Positions 10,298-21,950 of a DNA stretch of 64,000 bases are shown here, in pieces. The notes under the pieces are model-generated. The model saw only the letters and a list, made by a program, of their open reading frames with translations. It did no database searches and was not told the origin of the DNA. A program made the translations under genes and the position numbers. The stretch's first letter is position 1, and the number at the start of each line of letters is the position of its first letter. This stretch comes from Burhinus oedicnemus (taxonomy: Eukaryota; Chordata; Aves; Charadriiformes; Burhinidae), in contig VFFE01009152.1 in the NCBI GenBank assembly GCA_008921705.1, positions 1,395,193 to 1,459,192 on the forward strand, read 5' to 3'.

Positions 10298-11620
10298 ATG
10301 GTGTCCACCTGGCAGAAAGCCATGGCGTCTCTAGGCCCTGCACCTACCACAACTGACACAGCTTCCCAGACAGAGCTCTGGTGGGAACACGCTGCCACCT
10401 GGGTGCCAGGCTGCAGGCTATGCCCTACTCTTACAGCAGTACCCGACAGCAGCAGTGAGCACACCTGTGGGAGGTGTGCCCAGGTAGAGGAACTCCTCTG
10501 CTTAGTGACAGAGCTCTGGGAAGAGGTGAGTAGGTTGAGGAACATCAGGGAGAGCAACAGATAGACTACTGGAATCGCACTCTACCTTCCCTGAGACAGA
10601 CCCAACAAGCAGACAGGATGCATGATACAGAGGATTGCCTATCCTTTCTCTGCCTGGCTGAACACCATGACTTAAGGGATAGGAGGCAGTGACAACAAGG
10701 TGTTGCCTGGTGCAGCAGGAATGTCTCCTCTGTGACTACCCCACCTTCCCGGATGCCCTTCAATAGTAAGTATGAGCCTCTGCAAGTGAAACCAAACAAT
10801 GACGAGGACGATGGATCTTCTCACTTGAAAGTGTCGCCAAGGTTAAGTTGGCCTACACCTTGCGTCAAAACTGCTTCCATAAAGAAAAAAGATGGGTCAC
10901 TGTGATAGGAGACTCCCTTTTGAAGGGAACAGAAGGCCCAATATGCATGCTGGACCTGCTTCTTAGGGAAGTCTGCTGCGTCCCTGGGGTCCAGGTCAAA
11001 GATGTGAAGTGAAAGCTTCCTAACCTGGTACAGCCCTCAGGTTATTATCCATTATGGATTTTTAAGGTAGGCACCAAGGCAGTGGCAACACGAAGTCCAA
11101 GGGCAATCAAGAGAGACTTCAGGGCCTTGGGATGTTTGGTTAAGGGATCAGGAGCACAAGCAGTGTTCTTCTCCACCTTTCCAGTTGCATGGAATGATGA
11201 AAGAAGAAACAGGAAGAGCCAGCAGACCAATACCTGGCTCTGAGCCTCGTGTCACCGACAGAATTTTGGGATTTTTCACTATGAGGGTGGTGAGGCACTG
11301 GAACAGGTTGCCCAGGGAAGCTGTGGAGGCCCCATCCCTGGAAGTGTTCAAGGTCAGGTTGGATGGGATTTTGAGCAACCAGATATAGTGGGAGGTGTCC
11401 TTGTCCATGGCAGGGGGGGTGGAATTAGATGATCTTTAAGGTGCCTTCCAACCCAAACCATTCTATGATTCTATTATTTCTATGATTCTATGATAATGGG
11501 TCAGTTTATATGACACAAGGCCATCTGGTGACGGACAGGGTACATCTGTCTCAAAGGGGGAAAGAATCTTTGCGCAGGAGTTAGCAGGGCTCATTGAAAG
11601 AGATCTAAACTAGATTGAAA
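10298..11620 (+). pseudogene. CR1 ORF1 remnant (zinc-finger-like and esterase parts)
   Basis: ORF1 proteins bind nucleic acid and assist retrotransposition. The first part is open to 10564 and contains CGRCAQVEELLCLVTELWEE, a paired-cysteine motif leading into a leucine-rich helix typical of CR1 ORF1. Further on, VTVIGDSLLKGTEG is the GDS block of the SGNH-type esterase domain, with the GDS codons at 10908-10916. The frame resumes past the inner CR1 insertion as VHLSQRGKRIFAQELAGLIE, near 11540-11600, the C-terminal end of this domain. Several stops and shifts and the 216-bp insertion destroy it. Confidence 0.8.
11277..11492 (+). mobile_element. Truncated CR1 3' end inserted in the older CR1
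   Basis: The segment begins near CACTATGAGGGTGGTGAGGC and ends in repeated ATTCTATG octamers. The older ORF1 reading continues on both sides: ...AGAATTTTGGGATTTTT before it and ATAATGGGTCAGTTTAT after it. The octamer tail is cleaner than that of the host element, consistent with a later insertion in the same orientation. Confidence 0.88.
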
Positions 11621-11849
11621 GGGAGAAAGGGATAAAACCAGGCTTGCTAGAGATAAGTCTGGCGGTAGTACACCAATGTTTGTGGGACAGTGTGCTAGCA
11701 AGGTTATTTGGTCTGCCATGTCAGTGGAGGTAGGGGATGGAGATCCATGCAACAGTAAAGACACAAGAGTTATTGATGAGTTAGAAACCATGGAAGCACC
11801 TGAGAATGGTCACATATGAATTAGGGCTTCTCCCTCCAAAAACGTGGCA

Positions 11850-13462
11850 GTATCAATAGCCCAACTGAAGTGTATCTACACCAATGCACGCAGAATGGGC
11901 CACAAACAAATGCAGCTGGAAGCCATTGTGCAGCATTGTGCAGCATTGTGCAGTTGCCATCACAGAAACATGGTGGGATTACTTGCACGACTGGAGTGCT
12001 GCAATGGATGGCTATAAACTCTTCAGAAGGGATAGGCAAGGAAAGAGAGGCAGTGGGGTAGCCCTGTATGTTAGGGAGTGTTTTGATTGTTTAGAGCTTA
12101 CTGATGGTGATGATAGGGTTGAGTGTTTATGGGTAAGAATCAGAGGGAAGGCCACCAAGACAGATATCATGGTGGGAGTCCGTTAGAGACCACCCAACCA
12201 GGATGAAGAGGCAGAAGAAATATTCTATAGAATATTTCTGTATTCTGGAGCTGGGAGAAGTCTCAGATCACTAGCCCTAGTTCTCGTGGAGGACTTCAAC
12301 TTACCCAGTGTCTGCTGGAAATACAATACAGTGAGAAGGAAACAGTCTAGGAGGTTCCTGGAGTGTGTGGAAGATAACTTCCTGACACAGCTGGTGAGGA
12401 AGCCAACTAGAGAAGGCAGCCCGCTGGACCTGTTTGTGAATAGAGCAGGAGTTGTAGTTGATGTGATGGTTGGAGGCCATCTTGGGCATAGGGATCATGA
12501 AATGATGGAGTTTTTGATTCTTGGAGAAGTAAGGAGAGGGGTCAGCAGAACTGATGCCTTGGACTTCCTGCCGGAGGGCAGACCTTGGCCTGCACAGGAG
12601 CCTGGTTGACAGAGTCCCTTGGGAGGCAGTCCTGAAGGGCAAAGGAATCTAGGAAGGTTGGCTGGTGGGGAAGACTGCCCTGGCCGAACAGAGAACTTTG
12701 GCTGGAATTCAGGAAAAAAAGGAGAGCTTGTGACCTTTACAAAAACAGGCAGGCAACTCAGGAGGACTACAAAGATGTCATGCAGTTATGCAGGGAGAAA
12801 ATTAGCAGGGCTAAAGACCAACTAGTTCTTAATCTGGCTACTGCCAGACCACAGAAAAATGTTTCTATAAATACATTAGCAACAACAGGAGGGCTAAGGA
12901 GAGCCACCGTCATTTATTGGATGCAGGGTGAAACATAATGACAGGACTGAGGAAAAGACTGAGGTACTTAATGCCTTTTTTGCTTCAGTCTTTAATAGTA
13001 AGACCGGTTGTTCTCGGGGCACCCGGCCCCCTGAGCTGGAAGACAGGGATGGGGAGCAGAATGAATCCCTGTAATCCAAGGGGAAGTGGTTAGTGACCTG
13101 CAACACCACTTAGATTCACACAAGTCTACGAGGCCGGATCGGATCCACCCAAGGGTACTGAGGGAGCTGGCAGAAGTGCTCACCAAGACACTTTCCACCA
13201 TTTATCAGCAGTCTTGGCTAACCAGGGAGGTCCCCGTTGACTGGAGGTCAGCAAATGTGACGCCCACCTACAAGAAGGTCTGGAAGGAGGATTTGGGGAA
13301 CTACAGGCCTGTCAGGCTGACCTCAGTGCTGAGGAAGGTTATGGAGGAGATCATCTTGAGTGCCATCACGTGGCACTTACGGGACAAGCAGGTGATTTGG
13401 CCCAGTCAGCATGGATTCATGAAAACCAGATCCTGCTTGACTAACCTGATCTCCTTCTATGA
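11850..13462 (+). pseudogene. CR1 ORF2 remnant, endonuclease and start of reverse transcriptase
   Basis: ORF2 encodes the apurinic-type endonuclease that nicks the target and the reverse transcriptase that copies the RNA there. Endonuclease signs are VAITETWWD (about 11953-11979), GVALYVRE and LWVRIRG (about 12056-12148), then a DFN-like EDFNLPSVCW at 12286-12315. The reverse transcriptase start shows RPDRIHPRVLRELAEVL and GNYRPVRLTSVL, then SQHGFMKTRSCLTNLI, ending at the solo LTR. Frame changes, stops and a 10-base triplication at 11924-11953 show it is dead. Confidence 0.85.
11924..11953 (+). repeat. Three tandem copies of CATTGTGCAG inside CR1 ORF2
   Basis: Three perfect head-to-tail copies of a 10-base unit. 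Two extra copies add 20 bases and shift the frame inside the endonuclease. This explains why the endonuclease reading switches frame at this point. It looks like local slippage after the element died. Confidence 0.9.
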
Positions 13463-13467
13463 CAAGG

Positions 13468-14221
13468 TGTCCTGGTTTCAGGTAAAACAGAACCACATTT
13501 CTGTTCAGTAATTTTACTTGCCAGTTAGGCCTCTTCTAACTAACTGAACAGCATATTTTTCAGACACTGTTCACTCCCAGAGTGATAAGACCTGATTGTT
13601 TATAATTTATGCCAAGGAATGGTATGCAGAGAGGTTCTTGCTTATACTTATTGCTGTAACAATCAAGGTAGCTAACTTTGTCATGTGCCCCACTGGAAGG
13701 TTAGAAGTGGATGACCATAGAGGGGTCACACCTGCAGGGAGGAGCAGACAGGACAGGTGACCCCAAAACTGACCAACAGTGTATTCCACCCATGTGCCTC
13801 ATGCTCAGTACAAAAGCTGAGGAATCAAAGGGACAGCTCTCTTTATTCAATGGCCAGCATCCAAGGAAGACTCTGTCTGTTCATCTGCCTTTGATCCTGA
13901 TCCCTGCATTCCTGAATCCAGATTCAGAATCTAGTTCCTGTCTGTCACCGAGTCCAGACTAGGACTTTCCCAGTGCCTGCTGGTGATGTGATCGTCATCC
14001 TGGGAGCTTGATATGGTTTTCTATATATTGTATGTATGTCATTATTTTCTTTTTATTATTTTATTAATATGTCGTTACAGTAATTTGGTTTCTTTTAAAC
14101 TCATAAGTCTCTTTCTCTCTCTTCCTCCTCTCCCTGAAGGAAGATGCTCTCTTCTCTGAAGGGAGAGGTCAGAGAGCATTTGTTGTTCATTTCAGTGCCC
14201 AGTCCGGCCTAAACCATGACA
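13468..14221 (+). mobile_element. Solo LTR of an endogenous retrovirus (754 bp) in CR1 ORF2
   Basis: The ends are inverted: TGTCCTGGTTT at the start and AAACCATGACA at the end. Flanking 5-base duplications are CAAGG (13463-13467) and CAATG (14222-14226), one mismatch apart. The CR1 reading resumes just after it as [21 protein letters not shown] decayed TATA box (TACAAAAG) is at 13809-13816. No internal retroviral sequence remains, so it arose by LTR-LTR recombination. It belongs to the same family as the copy at 32023-32748. Open frames inside it, such as 13711-13962, are not genes. Confidence 0.92.
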
Positions 14222-14226
14222 CAATG

Positions 14227-15145
14227 TGAACTGCTTAGTGGATGAGGGAAAAGCTGTGCATGTTGCCTGCCTAGACTTTAGTAAAGCCTTTGACAGCATT
14301 TCCTGCAGCATTTTCCTGGAGAAATTGGCTGCTCATGGCTTGGAGAGGAATATGCTTCACTGGGTAAAAAAACTGGCTGGAAGGCCGGGCCCAAAGAGTT
14401 GGGGTGAATGGAGTTAAATCCAGTTGGCAGCCAGTCATGAGTGATGTTCCCCAGGGCTCAGTATTGGGGCCACTTTTCTAATATCTTTATCAATGATCTG
14501 GATGAGGGGATCGAGTGCACCCTCAGTAAGTTTGCAGACGACAGCAAGCTGGGTGGGAGTGTTGGTCTGCTTGAGGGTAGGAAGGCTATGCAGAGGGATC
14601 TGGACAGGCTGGATTGATGGGCCAAGACCAATGGTATGAGTTTCAACAGGGCCAAGTGCCAGGTCCTGCACTTGGGTCACAACAACCCCATGCACCACTA
14701 CAGGCTTGGGGAAGAGTGGCTGGAAAGCTGCCCAGCGGAAAAGGACCTGGGACTGTTGGGTGACAGCTGGCTGATTATGAGCCGGCAGTGTACCCAGGTG
14801 GCCAAGAAGGCCAGTAGGATCCTGGCTTGTATCAGCAATAGTGTGGCCAGCAGGACTAGGGAAGTGCTTGTCCCCCCGTACTCGGTCTTGGTGAGGCCAC
14901 ACCCTGAATACCATGGTTAGTTTTGGGCCCCTCCCTACCAGAAAGTCATTGAAGTGCTGGAGCGCATCCAAAGAAGAGCAGCAAAGCCGGTGAAGGATCT
15001 CAAGCACAAGTCTTATGAGGAGCAGCTGAGGGAACTGGGGTTGTTTAGCCTGGAGAAAAGGAGGCTGAGGGGACACCTTAGCACTCTCTACAACGACCTG
15101 AAAGGAGGTTGTAGTGAGGAGCAGGTCGATCTCTTCTCTCAATAA
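14227..15145 (+). pseudogene. CR1 ORF2 remnant, rest of reverse transcriptase and C-terminus
   Basis: This continues the reverse transcriptase beyond the solo [16 protein letters not shown] (about 14262-14300) holds the first catalytic aspartate region. FADDSKLGG holds the second, with the FADD codons at 14531-14542. Then come the CR1-type helical C-terminal blocks ending [15 protein letters not shown] and [15 protein letters not shown]. The catalytic motif is intact, but surrounding stops and a shift break the frame. Confidence 0.85.
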
Positions 15146-15668
15146 CAAGCAATAGGACAAGAGGAAATGTCCTCAAGTTGCACCAGGGGAGGTTTAGATT
15201 GGATATTTGGAAAAATGTCTTCACTGAAAGGGTTATCAAGCGTTCTGACAGGCTGCCCAGGGAAGTGGTTGAGTCACCATCGCTGGAGGTATTTAAAACA
15301 CATGTAGACATAGTGCTTATGGACATGGTTTAGTGGTGGAGTTGGCATTGCTGGGTTAAGAGTTGGACTTGATGATCTCAAAGGTCTTTTCCAACCCAAA
15401 AGATTCTATGATTCTGTGATTCTAATTCTTTCACAACTTTCCCTAAAACACATTCAGAAGATTAGATGCTGCATGGATTTGGTTTAATTTTCATATATAT
15501 ATATACACATGATAAATATGCTAATCTAATAAAAAAAAAAAATCCATATTCTTTCCATATACTGGAGACCAGAAGAAATGTACCAACTTAAAAAATATTC
15601 CCGTTTATCACTATTTTGCTAAAGTTTTTTTTTACTTTTACTGTGGCATATCCTCATGGCAACAGAGT

Positions 15669-16094
15669 TCATAGGTCATCCAAGACCAAAAGTCCTCTCA
15701 GAATTACAGGAGTGTAATCAGCAGCATGTTGAGAAATAAGTGACTGCAGCAAATCTTCAGTGAAATCTGAAGTGTACCACTTCAGAAACTTAATTTTATC
15801 CCTATTGTGATTATGAAAGTTTGACATTAAATCTGCTAAAACTCTCTGAAAACTTAGTAAGTTAGCACAATGAAACATAAGGATATGGCCTATGCCTGTG
15901 TTACCTCCTTTGTCCCAGTGGACTAACTTAAATTTCATGGAATTCATATATACAGGCACATAAATGTATTTAACAAAATCAACAGCCAAAGGAAGAAACA
16001 ATTTACGGGGACTTTTTCCTTCTTTTCCATTGCCAGGTTCTTTTTGTGCTTTTTCTGTTTGTTTATGAACATCAACCTTTATAATTACATGACC
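15669..16094 (-). CDS. Unidentified 141-codon open frame, possible exon or pseudogene
   Basis: On the minus strand a frame is open from 16094 to TGA at 15669-15671. The first 30 residues are lysine- and glutamate-rich. The rest is mixed hydrophobic, rich in aromatic residues and histidine, with stretches such as FVKYIYVPVYMNSMKFKLVH and HILMFHCANLLSFQRVLADL. It has no early ATG: the first in-frame ATG is in YMNSM. A weak acceptor, TATTTTCAGACTAAG, precedes 16093, so it could be a last exon. Composition looks more like a real globular protein than like its AT-rich surroundings. I recognise no family. Chance or an old processed copy cannot be excluded. Confidence 0.35.
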   Translation of the reverse strand, partial: GHVIIKVDVHKQTEKAQKEPGNGKEGKSPRKLFLPLAVDFVKYIYVPVYMNSMKFKLVHWDKGGNTGIGHILMFHCANLLSFQRVLADLMSNFHNHNRDKIKFLKWYTSDFTEDLLQSLISQHAADYTPVILRGLLVLDDL

Positions 16095-19000
16095 TTAGTC
16101 TGAAAATATAGCATAGAAGCAGAAATTATTGACTTAGTTTCATATACGTTATGCAAAATACAGCAGACAGGGATTATAAATGCTATATTTGTCACTGAAC
16201 TGCTGTTGCTGAACAGAGAGCGGTACCTTGCTTTCAATCTTCCTACACCACATTCTGCCATTATTCTGCAATTGTCTCAGATAACATACATTAAAATTGT
16301 TGCAGACACTAGTACAAGTTCCATTAGCCATGGACACAGCAGAAATCAGGCCCCTCAGAATTACACAAGGAACGGAACATCAATAATCTCAATGTAAGCT
16401 AGCTCCAGTTTTTTAAAGGCTCTTGGTCTTTTGAAATGGTGGCTTCCTGCATTTCACTTGTGCATGCCCCAATAATCACGTAACATTTCACTAGTACTTC
16501 TTTAGGGTGCAACAATAACCACATCATTCATATTTCATTTCAATATTATCTGCATGTGGAAGATTTTCAGATTACTCCTAGATGATAAACCCAAAAGTAA
16601 TAGTTACTCCATGGGATAGAGAAGTTTTCTTCCTGTTGTTACAGTGCATCATGAAGATCAGCTAGCATCAGGACTATAAGAAATTTTCTGATGCTGAACA
16701 TTTACAGTTTCTCTTGCTTGGCCCACAGCTGCATAACAGCACATACTCTGAGCAAGAGCAAGCAAAGCTTTGCAGTCATTCCTACACTCTCACTGAGGAA
16801 ATTCAAATTTCTGCGTGCTGGGACATTATCTCTGCTGATGTCCATCACATTATTTCTCAGGAAAACAATTTCTGTCACTTCACATCCCTAGTAATCTGAG
16901 TATCACAAAAGGATAGATAAAAGACTGTCTTAAAGATAAGGATAAGGTTTGACTTAACATTCAAGTGATTTCTCAATATGCTATGGAGAATCAACATGGA
17001 CAACATAGGTCAGGCATGATGTGCTGCAGCTGAATGAAATGTTGTCCTGTGTGTCATGCGCTGTGACAACTTCATACTATACTGCTAAAATTTATCTGGG
17101 AAATGGCAAAGTTAGATTCACCATTGAACTAGCCATTGTTTTTCAAGGTGGGATGTGATCTGCTCACCATTGAAAGGTCATGCTACACTAAGGGCAGCAG
17201 AAGAATGTCTACCAGTAAGCAAGAAACCAAGGAGTTAATTATGTCTCTTCCATCAAAAGGGAGAATCCTGTGGCAAAAACAAAGTCTGAGCCCTTTCTTC
17301 TGATGATCAGCATATTCTGTCTTTTGTGGCACCTGTTTTAACCAGTTGATCTGTATCCTTATATATTTCTTGGCAAAGTATTGGGCTATATTGGTGGTGT
17401 GGTATTCTGTGTTATACTAGATAGAAAGAAGCATGTAACTTCACACTCAATCTATAACACTGAATCAGTAATTTCTGTGTTTATGAATGTTTACTAGGGC
17501 CAAACAAACTAATCTTTATGGGGCTCCAGATGTAAGGGAGATACAGTTTCTCAGCATGACTAGTACATCTCTTGTCCACTAAGAATATTAGGCAGTCTGT
17601 TTCCCTGGAATGCCTCCATCTCCCTCAGACATATTATTAACAGCTTAGGAATGACTGACTGTTTCAAAAAGGTTTGTGTACTCCTTACCAATGGCAGGAG
17701 ACAATCCAACAGTGAGAGAATGTTGTTCCTATCCTATGTTTTGCCATAAATCCAGACCGTGTCACATGTAGAATATTTCCTGTAATTAGAAGTGTTTGGA
17801 AACAACTTCAGAAACCTTTCCATAACCTTGCTTGGGAAAAGAAGAGTTTGACAATAGGCAGTAACTAACTGGTACGTCAGGTTTCTTCTGAATTGATCGC
17901 TGTTTTTTTCCTGGAGTATATACAGTTAGCTGTTTTGGTGGGAAGAAGCATCACCTGTTTTAATCTCACTAGTAAGGAAAAAGAGAGAGATAGCATCTTC
18001 CTCAAAGCTTGTAGAAGCTCAGTGGTTTAGGAAATTTGGCTCCTTATGCTCCAAGCATCTTCCTGAATGTGGATGATCTCTTCAGCAGAGGGACTTTAGA
18101 TCTTTCCTGTGGATTGCAGGATTTCTAGTTTAATTAATTTGCTTATTCCTTTCTTCAGGACATTATTTAAAATCTTGTCTGAAAGCAGAGAGAAAATTTC
18201 TCTATGAAGAGAAACTTTGTATAGGCTTAGGTAATTTCTATATTGCATTGCCTGCTTTTTCTTTGGTTTTACACTTCCATCCTTTTTCCTGCCTCTGGCA
18301 TAGTACCTCAGAGAAATCCATACTGTAACACTCGACATCTTCAACACTTTGATTTATAGATTGCATCTATCTACACTGCAGTGCATTTTTTGAATCTGTT
18401 GTAATCCTTAGCCCAAGATCGGGTACTTGTTAAGTCTTTTTTAGCTGGAGAAACCCTACTAACTTAATGTGACTCTTCAAGAAAAAGGCTCCGTAGAGAT
18501 AAACGGTACTTATATGTAGAGATTTGATACAAAGGTATGTTACAATGGACAGAATATGCAGACATATGGATGACAAGAAATCTCTAAGAAGTGAGGAAAG
18601 GAATATTTAGGCATTTCCTTTGAGATGTTATGGTAAAGATGGTGAAGTCTCTTAAGATGATGAATCTCATCATTATAACTAAAAAAGCTTAGTGATGCAG
18701 TGAAGCCTTGGCATGATATGAATTAATATATTAGCTTTGGTTGTGAAGCCTCTGATTTCTGGATGTTTTGGATTTGAATTTACAGAACTTCTATCTGCTT
18801 TTTTTTTTTTCTTTTTTTGAAGATTCCTAATGAACTGAATAACCTACCAAAATACAAGCTAAAAACACAGTTGTCAAGTTTCCTCACTGATTTTGAAGGT
18901 TTCTCGCACTGTAACTGTTGCCTGAAAATACCCTGGCAGGATCTGAGGGTCTGAGAGATATGTAACAGCAACATACACCCTGTGACCTTTGTGTTTCAAA

Positions 19001-21224
19001 CATGCATCCCAACATCTTAAAGCCTTCATGGTCATCAGAGGATGTTTCTTCCCCTCTTGCTTCCCCAGTGTCACCCCAATGTATTTCTTTCTCTGGCCTT
19101 TGCAGATGAAAGAGAGGTACATTACACTACCCTATTTTACACCAACCTAGATTTCCCTTCATCATTTATTTAGATGACACACATAAGTATCTGATTTTTA
19201 GTTCTTGACTGACATTGGGTGTCTCAGAAGACTTACAGAAGGCCTACAGGATTTATATATTTGTTTCATTTCTGTTGTTTCTGTTGTTGCTGGTAAAATT
19301 CCCAGTGAAAAATGTCCAGATCTTCTTTTGTTCTGCGGGAATACACCTCTAGTTGATAAAAATAGCCTGCCACTAATGAAGTGCTTGCTCATGGCAAATT
19401 TAAAGCACAAAAGAGCTGTCACTTGGGCAAGTCTTTGGCTGTTAGGGAAGACTTATGTAGAAGAGCCTTGGAATGGAATGGAAAAAAGTGGTTTAGAAAC
19501 AAACTGTTTCACAGTAATTGCTGTCTGACAAAAGTGTTTCACAGATCCGTGAAACAGTTTCCATTAATGTACTCCTTCTCAACTTCTACTTGTTGTCACA
19601 TTGCTTTTAACACAAGGTAGTATCAGTAAGGAAGGTGCAGGTCAATCTTGAGGTGTAAAACTTAAGGTGAAAATTTAAAATGTGAAAAGATAAAGCAGTC
19701 CAAATGATGAGATGTTCTTACATTTCTACTGCTTAGCTCATTTGGACCAGACAAATTACTTGAAAGTATCTCCATTTGTAGATTCCACTATTTTGCCTTC
19801 TTTTTTTTCCGGTTATGCTTTAAGCAAAAATGTCTTGCAAATACTCTGTACTAACTTGCCTTCAGCACAAAGAATTTAAGATCATTTTTCAGACAGTCAT
19901 GTACATTGAGAGATAGGCTACCTCCTTTACTTCAGGACATGGCTAAGTACAAACACATCTGTCACAGAGCAGCTAACACACCACAGCATCACTCCCAACT
20001 TCAATTTCCAGTAACTTTTCTGGCAATGCTCACATTTATACTGCCCAAGAGCAGGTCATACTGTATCTGGTTAGTGAAGAACAGCATGTGCCCACTCAAA
20101 GTATGGGCTCATTCAGCTCAAAGTGGTATTGTTATTCATGAATATGTATTCAATTATTTTTAGAAGTATTGAATGATTTAATTTCAATTAAACACATTTT
20201 AGCAACTCTATTTCAAAATACGGTGAATGTGAGAGATACTTGGCTCAAATGTTTATTAATAGGGAATAGCATTTTCAAGAATAGTGTAACTAAGTTAAGG
20301 TTTAGAGACAAATTTTCTGATTGTGTCTTCGTACATAAATAATATCCTCCTACATCCATCTAAATGGCTGTAATGTTAATTCCTCTGTTTATTACTGACC
20401 AATATTTCACAAGTACTTGCTGCTGTAGGTCAGTCCAAGGTTTTATTGCAAGATTAGGTACCTCAAGCAATATATATACTTCATTTCAACTCAAGTAAAT
20501 CTCAGAAAAATTCATACCTGTCAGAATGTCCCCATGATACAAACTAAATGAGGAACAAGATTTGAATGCCTCCTTTGCTCTCTCTCAATACTGCACCCCT
20601 CTTTCTGAAAGGGAAGGACGTGTTCTTGCAGTGGATACTTTTCTTCCCTGTTTTTCAAAAGTTTATACATCTTTAGTTCTGGATGCAGCAGACAACTAAG
20701 AAGATTAGCTCCTTTAGATCTTCTCACCCAATCTTCATCAGACTACAAGCGTTCCAAACTTCTGCATATTATCCATTAGAGAACTGGAGATAGTGATGCT
20801 TCCCTACTTTCCTGCAGTGGATAAATACCTTAATGATTGCAGGGTATGCTAAAGCACTGGGAACCACAAAAAAATTGATAGCTGGTGGATGACAGTGGGA
20901 GTTCACACAACTCAGGCTGTACCTGCTCTAATCTTTGTATTGTACAGAGGACTGAACTACTTTGCTATAGTTGGCTGAAATCTGAGGTATGAGGTACATG
21001 CTGCATATATTGGCTACCATAGTTGCAACAGCAACAATAACAAAAGAAAAACAAAAGTAAATCAGACAAAAATAGATGTAAAACATGCAATGAACAGTCA
21101 AAAGATGTCAGAAAGGGCAGTACTTCTCAGCAACGAAGAAAAATGTCAAAATCTGCCTGGACAGGACTTTGTGGACACAAAGGGATTGTCCATGGAAAGC
21201 CCTCTAACTATATTGGTGGCTTCA
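16095..21224. other. Non-coding DNA, no firm feature
   Basis: AT-rich unique-looking DNA with short T-rich tracts near 18800. A consensus-like minus-strand donor (GACAG then GTATGAATT) near 20519 follows a 68-codon frame, but that frame stops just before the donor, so no coding exon is supported. Confidence 0.55.
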
Positions 21225-21950
21225 TGATGAACTCAATCCAGTTTAGTGATATTGTTCTTTTATGGGGGGCTCAAACTGGATGTGGTATTCTAATGTAGTC
21301 TAATGAGTGCTAAGCAGGGGGATATTCCCTTCCCTTGGTCTACGGGATGCACTCCTGTTAATACAGCCCAGGATACTCTTGGCATTCGTCACTGCCAGGG
21401 TGCAGTGCTGACTCTCATTCAGCTTGCTGCCTACCAGGGCTTCCAGGGCCTTTTCTGCAAAGCTACTCCCAGGCCAGACAGTCCCCTGCCTGTCTTGGGA
21501 CTGTAGCAAGGGATTCCTCCTTCTCAGACAGAAGAATTTGCATTTGTCCTTTTTGAATTTCATAATATTTCCTGTCAGCCTATTCCTCCAACATGTCTGG
21601 GTATGTCTGAATGAAAGCCCTGCCCTCAAGCCCATCAACAGGTCTCTTGGTTTGGTGTCACCTGCAAACTTGACAAGTGTGCACTCTCACCTCCTCCAGA
21701 ACATTGACGAAGATGTTAAACAGGACATGTTCCAGGACATGTCCCTGCAGTACTACGTTTGTTATTAGCATTGAGGTACAGTACAAACCATTACCCACCA
21801 GCCTCTGAGCCTCATCACCCAAACTGTTTTTAACTCATTGAGTTGCACATCCATATAGACTGCAACATTCTAACTTGGATGTGAGAGTATGGTGGGAGAC
21901 AGTGTGAAAAGCGTTGCTAAAGTCAGAGACATACACTGCTTTCACTGGTA
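21225..21950 (-). mobile_element. Old CR1 LINE fragment, ORF2 C-terminal half
   Basis: Read on the minus strand this is the CR1 reverse transcriptase and thumb. Near 21920 the codons resemble the SDFSNAF form of the DFSKAFD block. Around 21540-21600 they give NIMKFKKDKCKFFCLRRRNP, and near 21320-21400 TNAKSILGCINRSASRRPRE. The 3' untranslated region with octamer tail is missing or unrecognisable, and stops are frequent. It is an older subfamily than the copy at 54.2-57.3 kb. Confidence 0.85.

Larger units (their letters stand above)
10123..15425 (+). mobile_element. Near-complete CR1 LINE with two later insertions inside it
   Basis: A plus-strand CR1 runs from the region before ORF1 to a 3' tail ending AGATTCTATGATTCTGTG. 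It is broken by a 216-bp CR1 fragment (11277-11492) and a 754-bp solo LTR with target duplication (13463-14226). Without these it is about 4.3 kb, close to a full CR1. Order: ORF1 zinc-finger-like and esterase parts, ORF2 endonuclease, reverse transcriptase, C-terminal region, 3' untranslated region. All frames are broken by stops and shifts, so it is a dead copy. The exact 5' boundary is approximate. Confidence 0.88.

Noticed and set aside
13711..13962. 83-codon plus-strand frame
   Set aside because: Lies wholly inside a solo LTR whose ends and target duplication are clear.
14435..15160. 241-codon minus-strand frame, the longest in the window
   Set aside because: It is the antisense shadow of CR1 ORF2. 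The plus strand carries FADD and the other reverse transcriptase blocks.
20521..20727. Minus-strand frame ending next to a consensus-like splice donor
   Set aside because: The frame hits a stop just before the donor and the other frames are also closed, so no coding exon fits. A non-coding exon cannot be shown from sequence alone.
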